Shown: positions 57,660 through 64,000 of the stretch, in pieces
Position numbering within the stretch: the first letter of the stretch is position 1
Layout of the letters: the number at the start of each line of letters is the position of its first letter
Assembly (NCBI GenBank): GCA_002102555.1
Contig: MCFL01000002.1
Location: forward strand, 992,001 to 1,056,000
DNA: 64,000 nt
Direction: 5' to 3'
From: Catenaria anguillulae PL171
Taxonomy: Eukaryota; Blastocladiomycota; Blastocladiomycetes; Blastocladiales; Catenariaceae
Notes under the pieces: generated by a model
Databases searched by the model: none
The model's input: only the letters and a program-made list of their open reading frames with translations
What the model was told of the DNA's origin: nothing
Program-made: the position numbers and the translations under genes

Positions 57660-58778
57660 TCACGCCCGCCACGAGCGATTCGACTTTCGACCCAAATTAT
57701 TGGTTGGCCCAAACGGAGCCTTCCTCAGGGTGCACGAGCTTTCGTCCATGGGCACATTGATGAGGGTATCCAAAATGGCCCGGGAGCACGATTCTTGCAT
57801 CTTGTCAACGACGGCAGGGTCGATCCAGGTGTTGGTGATGCGGTGGGCAAACACCATGGCGCACGCAGCGGTGCGGATCGACTTTTCGCCCGTGGGCAAG
57901 GGGCGGGCCGATTGAGCCAAATGGTACAAGCCAAACGTCTCCATCTGCAAGCATTCGGCGGTCGGGTACTTGCCGCGCAGATACGTGAACAAGTGTGCGT
58001 TGGCATCGTTGAAGGCCGGATCTTGACGCGCTTGCGACGAGTAGAAGGAATCGGCCGTGATGTCAAGACCAGTCACTGTGTCGGCCTCTTGCGGATGTAC
58101 TGCTGGAGCGACTTGACGAGCTGGTTGGTCAGCTCCTCGTCGGCGGGGACGGTCGTCGTGAGCGAATAGGGGCCGTTGCCCTCATCCATGAGCTTGGCAA
58201 ACCGCTCTGGGTCGAGATCGTCGCCTCCAGCATGGAAGTAGTTATAGTTGCGATTGCACCCCATGGAATCGGTAGCGACAATCATGTCGCCAGCACGAGC
58301 CTTGCCGAGAGAACCGCACGAGCCAAAGCGGATCAAGTGGATCGGACCATGGACAATGGCGCGAACCTCCCTCACCATGAAATCAACCATAGGGACACCC
58401 ATTCCTACATAGGGAACAAGGACGACGATTGTCAGCATTAAGCATAGAGAGGTCAGAGCAGAGCGCCAGTCGAAATGAGGACATACCGATGGCAATGATG
58501 GACACGGGAACGCCCTTGTACCGGCCGGTGACAGTGGTGAAGAGACGGCCAGACGTCTTGATGAAAATGTGAGGACTTTGGTAGTTGAGGTACTTTTTGT
58601 GGTTGTTGGCATCAATCGACTCGCCACCATCGAGATACGTGGCAATGAGGATGGCACGGGCGGGGTCACCGACGGTAATGATGCGGTTTGCGACCTCGCC
58701 GGGCTTGACGCCGACATGGTAGGTATGGCCTTGGTCGTCGACGGGGAAGTTGGCGTTGGAGAGCTTGGCTTTACCCAT
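57660..58778 (-). CDS. Uridine phosphorylase (one apparent frame slip)
   Basis: Splits uridine with phosphate to uracil and ribose-1-phosphate. Exons 58487-58778 and 57660-58404 over an 82 nt GTATGT intron. Family landmarks: ANRIITVGDPARAILIA (phosphate-binding), TTVTGRYKGVPVSIIAIGMG (completed by the splice), HLIRFGSCGSLGKARAGDMI, VTGLDITADSFYSSQ and the ribose-binding LQMETFGLYHLAQ. These match the UPP1-like eukaryotic group. The conserved frame changes once near 58090, where the string AAGAGG would need one extra G to continue IRK into EADTVTGLD. The tail (SNRSWRA) is short and ordinary. It works with the uracil phosphoribosyltransferase at 47416 in uridine salvage. A TATA-like box lies about 137 bases upstream. 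Confidence 0.9.
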
Positions 58779-59750
58779 GGTGGATGAAGGACGGAGGATG
58801 GCGGTTTATGAAAAAGGCGACTCGAGGAAGAGGGATGAAATGACTAAGGGGGTCAAGTGCATGAATCGATGAGGAAGTTCAGCGAGGGAAAGGGCAAAGG
58901 GGGAGCTTGCAGACTTTATAGCCGCCAGTCAGGTATTGTCGTGCGAGGGCAATGGGGAGCCTCGCACAACGACAAGCTTCTCCCTCATTCCGATGGTGGG
59001 ATCGGCTGGCTGGCGCGTGCGGCCCAATGTTTTCAGGCACACAACGCATTTGGATGCCCGCAGACGTGTTTGCACACCGATGATGTGAGGTGGAATGACT
59101 GAGAGTGAAAAGTGGAAGCACTCAATCCGCAAAGTTGGCCAGCCAGCTCGAAATACCTTCCATGCATTGGGCAATTGTTGGGGACGGACGGGGTCAGGCA
59201 TCCACCCATCAACGATGCCTTCCAATATTCATTGTAGCTAAAGGTACCGGGCGAGGACTGAGTTGGACACCTTCAGCCGTCGCTATTGAGTTTTGGGCTG
59301 ATGGGTCAACAAGGATTTCTTCCGCATTCTGCATATGCAGCCAATGATGTGTCCACCGTCCGCCTTTTCTTGTGTTTCAAGTTTGGTGATTCTAGAAAGC
59401 GCCACATGCATGTATGCACGTGTGGCTGGCGGCTGCATCTCATACTTGTAGTGGTGCGATGTCTTTGATGATGCTGCAGGAGCGGAACATAACCCCGACA
59501 CAGGGCCGATCTTGGCAAGGTACTTCCTCTTTGGCAATTCAAACAGCCGAATCCTCTCCCTCTTCCATTACTTGTGCCTCGGTGTGACCTTGTCAGTGGA
59601 TACACCCCTGACTCTCTGCCTCGGACTGCTGGGATGACCCCGATCCGACCAGTCTCACATCATGTCTCACAGCCAGCGTGTGCCCAGAGAAATGAATCGT
59701 GGAGGATTCCAATAAATACAACGGCACAAACTGAACGACAAGCAACCATG
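58779..59750. other. Intergenic region upstream of uridine phosphorylase
   Basis: Contains the uridine phosphorylase TATA-like box (58914-58921, minus strand) and the presumed 3' UTR of the next minus-strand gene. Small ORFs have no recognisable features. Confidence 0.45.
58914..58921 (-). promoter_or_regulatory. TATA-like box of the uridine phosphorylase gene
   Basis: On the minus strand CTATAAAG lies about 137 bases upstream of the ATG at 58778, matching the spacing seen at the alkaline phosphatase gene. Confidence 0.5.
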
Positions 59751-62700
59751 TCAATACAATGCTTCAAAGTTGTCTGCGAGGTATTGCATGACCCTCGCCG
59801 GCTCCGGCAACACTGCAGGCTCTCCACGTAGAATGCTTCCAAGCACCTTTGCCATCTGCGCTCGCAACGTGGCAACCTCATCCTCGGCCATCATCTCCAC
59901 CACCTCGTCTGTTCCCACGGTCGCACTAAAAATTGACCCTTCGTCCGCGTCTTCCGGATTGAGTGTCTTGAGGTATGGCTGCGAATCAGTCTTTCCCGCC
60001 TCCTGTGAGAGCCTGCCCAACGAGTCGCGACGAGCACCAGGCGTGGCTGCAATGTTGTCCAAGGATTGCGAATCCGACAAAGAATCGACTGAGATGGCCT
60101 TGAATGTGCCCTTGCGAATTGCGTCAAGGAATGACTTTGGCTTTGGTGGGACCACTTTTTCGTGAAAGAGCAAGGAGCCGATAATCAGTGCGAGGGGACT
60201 GGCCAAGGTCTCCGAGTTGCATGCATGCAGGATACGGAAGCTGTGGCCGATGATGGCCTTGTAGTTGAGCGCTTGTTCTTTTGGAATGTCCTGAATTGCG
60301 TTTCGGACCGATTTGAGCTTGATGTCGGCGTCTTCACCAGAGACTGTTTAATGTCGAACCGAGAGGAAAATTTGCCTGTTGCAGTGTTTCTGCAAATGAA
60401 AGAGTCAAAGTGGTGACAACAAATGTACCAATAATTCGGATCAAATGTTGCCGTGTAGACATGGGCAGGATCAAGTCTCTAATCATGGTCCGAATGAAAA
60501 AGTAACTGCAAACAGCCAAGGTGCGTGAGCGCTGGGAATGCTTCAACGATCTCAGTCAAACCAACGAGATGTGAATGGAGACGTACAGGTTCCACATCAT
60601 TGTCAATAGCCCGTCGTCCGTCACGTCCTCAATCTTCCTCGTGTCAACATCCAAGGTGGACATGTTGTTATTGACGAGCGCTTTTGTGGTCATGTCTTCA
60701 TGTCGCTTCATGAGCTTGGCGTAGTCCATAACGAAGGCAAAGCGCTGGGTATGGTCCATTGATGTGAGACCTAGAACAATCAATCAGTCAGCTCACGGCG
60801 GCTGGGAATACGAGAAATAATCGCACAACAAACAACGTACGAGGACTGAATCGATCCAACATGGCGTCCACTGCAGCCTCAAACGGATCTGGTTCTGGCT
60901 CCTTTGGCTCATCTAAGGGGGTCTGTGGCCGCTCCTCTTCCTGCTCGGGTTCCTCGGGGCTCTCTTCAACCACTTCAACCACCTCGGATTTCACTGGCTT
61001 GCCTGGCTGAACCTTCTTCAAAATTGGCTTCAATGTCGGCTTGGCTGAGGGTCTCCGCTGAATATGCTGCGGTGAGACGGATCGCCTCCGATATCCTTGG
61101 TTGTACGAGAAATGCGTTCGCTCTTGCTTCATGCCGCCTTCACCTCCTTCACCCGAATCCTCGGAAACAACAATAGGGATTTGTGGGCCAGGGAGCGCCA
61201 ATGGGGCGCGACGAATTGTGAGCGCCGAAGGCAGTCCATCGCCGCCGCCAATGCGTAAACTGAGCAAGTTGATGCTGGGCCCGCCGCCTGTGGGAATCGA
61301 TGGGACGCCACCGCCCATACCTTGGTGCTGGAATGGAAACCCTCCAGCGCCCGTTCCACTCAAATGCACATTGCCACCCCCGCCAATCTGTTTGGTGACA
61401 AGCATAGAGAATCGATGCGGCCCGCGGACAGGTGACTTGGGCATGGACGACGACGGGCGCCCGCCAATTGATCCATCCGATTCGAGAACACTGTCTTTGA
61501 CTGCGGATTCGAGTGGAGCACTTGCGCGGTGGTTCACCATGAGCGCTTCCTTGAGCTGATCTGGGTCAGGGGTAGGCGGGGGCTGCCGTGCGGCATGAGG
61601 AGCAACAGAAACAGGTCTCGTAGGCGAGCTCTGAATGGCTTGATTTGCAGACACGAGCAGCAAGCCGCCGGCAGTCGACGATGCATATCCTGAGGTGGAT
61701 GCATTTGCAGTCGTTGGACGTGCGGGAGAGCCGGCTGTCTTGGGCCGATACTCAACAAGCAGCTGCGTAACGTCGGCGTCCGACTTTGGCAATGGGGGTG
61801 GAGGTTTCCGCACATCGACGGCCAAGCTCGTAAAGTCCAAGATTGGAGGAGGAGTCAGTGGACGTGTGGTACTCGTAACTCCAATTGCACGACTGGGATC
61901 ACCCTCGGCGGCGGCGGCCCCATCGACCGCCGTCTCGTTTGCTTCGCTTGACGGTGCAGTTGAGGGCCGGCCAAGTTTCTGCTGCTTGTCCGGGCTCGAC
62001 GACGGAGCTCCGCTGGTCAAGGCAATCATGGGCTTGACTGTGGGTGGACGCATGCCGACACGGGCAGCTGACTTGGCTCGTGGACGTGGCCGTTCTGTGG
62101 CCAGTTCTTGGACGAGACGACCAGGTCCAATGACAAACATGGCCTCTGGCTCACGAGAAGGCTCGCTGGAGTCTTGCTGCTGCTGCTGCTGCATCAAGCT
62201 CTTGTCACCATTTCTCTCTGCGGTCGCCGTTCGCGCTCGTTGCCGCGACGGAGGTCGACTTGATTTCGCCCGCTTGGGCGATTTCAGGGATGTCCCCGTC
62301 GTGTTCCCATTGCCACCTTCGCCAGCCTTGGACCCAAAGATAGGATCTGACGTGGTTTCGTATGTGATAGGGTCGATTGTGTTGGCTGCCTCGTCGCCCG
62401 AGATTGTTTCGAGCTGCCCAGGGCTGCTGTCAGTCATTTGTTGGCTCCACTCGAGCTCACCTTCCGGGTGCCCACTGGAGCTGTCGAGGTTGGCTTGCCC
62501 TGTCGGCTCAAAGTCCGAGTCAATGTCTGCTGGACGGCTGCCGAGGTCAAGTGGGTCGCCATCTGAATCCCAATTGTAAGCAGGTTGCACATCTTCCTCG
62601 TCGGTTTCCTGAATGACATGGTCTTGACCTGTCACGATCACGATTAAAGGCAAGTCAGCAGTCAGTCGGTCAACGCTCATTGATGTGCGAACATATTGGG

Positions 62701-64000
62701 AAATACCTTGCTGTCCCACGAGGACTGCGGCCGCGAGTGCCCCACCTGCTTCCCTCTGCACCCTCCCATCTACCTGCGTCTTGAGCGGAATCCCAGACAG
62801 CACGGTGAAGCTGGAGAGGGAGCTCTCGGACCGCCGCCGAGATCGATCTCCACCACGAAGCGAATGCAGCGAGTTGAGGCTGTGATACACCGCATTTTCG
62901 CCACCATCCGATCCTTGCTGACCTCGGCCATCGTCTTCTGCGTCCCCACCGCTCCCATTTGGTTGACCCATGACTCCAAACATTTCTTGCTGTCCATTTC
63001 CCACACAGTCCCCTCTGACACCGCGACCGCCCACTGAAAACCCTTGTCCTGCGGGATTTCTCGCAACAAGCGCCTGCCTCACACCCACAACCTCCTTGAC
63101 TGACCCTCGCTTGCCCAAGATTCCCACCAGCACCTGTCCCACATCCCCACCCTCGCCTCCCTCGCCATCTCTGATAGCCAAATGGCCCAACGACGTGGAC
63201 GATGCGCGCCGCGGCCGATACGCGGCCTTTCCGCGAATCCCGAGCTTTGGCAACTCCTCCTTGACCACCGCATAGTACGCGCCATCATGACCTGCGGTTC
63301 TGCAGGCACGCCGCGCGCAGCCGCATTTGGTGTGGTGGGCTTCCCCCCAGCAGCGCTGTGGCGGCTGCGGCCGCTGCAGCGGGCGTGAGTGGACCGGCCA
63401 TGATGGGCGCCATGGGCGCTTGCTTGACGCGTTTCCCGCCACCGCCAGCCAGTGGGCCCGGCCGCGTCAGCAGGTCCATGGTACTTTGCGAAAAGTTGAC
63501 CATGGTGACGGTCCCTGCGCCGCCTGCCGCGCCAGGTTTGGAGGGAACAACCACCGCCGCGAGCGGTTGTTGCTGGGGTTGCGACGCCTGCTGCTGTTGC
63601 GCGCTCTTCAGAGTGCGGCGCGGGATCCGGCCGCTGATCGCGGCGAACCCTTGAGAACGGGGTCTTTTTGTGCATCGCGGATCACATTTGTGCGTTCAAC
63701 GTAGCGTGCTGGGCGGGCGGGAAGCGGGGCAATGGGTGGGGCGGGGTTTGGTGCGGGGCACGCAGGATGGCGACTTGCGCGGTAGTAGGTACGCGAGGGG
63801 TGCGTGGAGATGTGGGAGGTTGAGGGGAGGCATCATTTGACGAAGCGGACAAAGTGTGTACAAGTTTGTCGGGAGGAGTGGTCGCAAGGTCTGGGTCGCA
63901 TGACGTGGCAATAGCGGCAGCCGTGGAGGCTAGGTCGATGGCAGAGCCACCCACAGAAGGGGAAAAGGAAACGGTTGTGTGGATGGCCTGAGGCGCGGCT
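59751..64000 (-). CDS. Large regulatory protein, 5' partial, possible RhoGAP-like C-terminal region
   Basis: The gene runs off the right edge. Supported exons from the C terminus: 59751-60343, 60429-60505, 60587-60770, 60841-62628, and 62707 upward, with introns of 70-85 nt. The N-terminal two thirds are disordered, Pro/Ser/Gly-rich with a poly-Gln run (62175-62192) and basic patches (KSPKRAKSSRPPSRQRARTA). The conserved-looking part begins at DPFEAAVDAMLDRFSPR and continues LTSMDHTQRFAFVMDYAKLM, MMWNLYFFIRTMIRDLILPM, SVRNAIQDIPKEQALNYKAI and ETLASPLALIIGSLLF. The last two blocks recall the RhoGAP helices around the LAIVFGPTL motif, but the arginine finger region is not recognisable, so this is weak. 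The C terminus is acidic and helical. The frame between 62770 and 63660 is uncertain: three frames each hold short protein-like pieces, suggesting indels. Confidence 0.5.

Overview
The window looks like nuclear DNA of a zoosporic (flagellated) fungus, most likely a blastocladiomycete (Catenaria/Allomyces-like). The reasons are GC-rich compact genes with 64-149 nt introns, fungal families (verprolin/WIP-like protein, secreted tyrosinase, P1 nuclease, App1-type phosphatases, chitin-free mucin-like secreted proteins), and a homologue of the axonemal protein SAXO4/PPP1R32, which a fungus without a flagellum would not be expected to keep. The placement is inferred from gene content only. I found no rRNA, tRNA, CRISPR array, virus-like element or transposon.

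Layout. 0-16.8 kb: a partial glutamine-rich protein, a NOL11-like ribosome-biogenesis factor, a secreted alkaline phosphatase, an RGS-domain protein with six copies of a short basic motif, a small membrane protein, the SAXO4-like gene and a tyrosinase. 17-23 kb: a class I histone deacetylase, a WH2/verprolin-like actin regulator and a type I membrane protein with a propeller-like ectodomain. 23-31.3 kb: two divergently transcribed mucin-like secreted proteins that share a cysteine scaffold at both ends. 31.9-45.3 kb: a NAP1 histone chaperone, a multi-pass membrane protein, a P1-type nuclease, two paralogous small membrane proteins on either side of a multi-pass receptor-like protein with a PH-like tail, and a PH+SMP lipid-transfer protein (TEX2/Nvj2-like). 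45.6-48.3 kb: an RluA-type pseudouridine synthase and uracil phosphoribosyltransferase. 48.5-54.6 kb: a cluster of three App1-like (DUF2183) phosphatase paralogues. 55.3-64 kb: an ankyrin-like protein, uridine phosphorylase, and a large partial protein running off the right edge.

Shared themes are secretion/cell surface (alkaline phosphatase, tyrosinase, nuclease, mucins, App1 cluster), pyrimidine salvage (uracil phosphoribosyltransferase and uridine phosphorylase about 10 kb apart), and signalling/membrane contact (RGS, PH and SMP proteins). Exon boundaries were placed by hand from reading frame, GT-AG rules and family similarity. Several otherwise well-conserved genes need single-base frame corrections, nearly all of the missing-base type, which points to assembly indels rather than pseudogenes.
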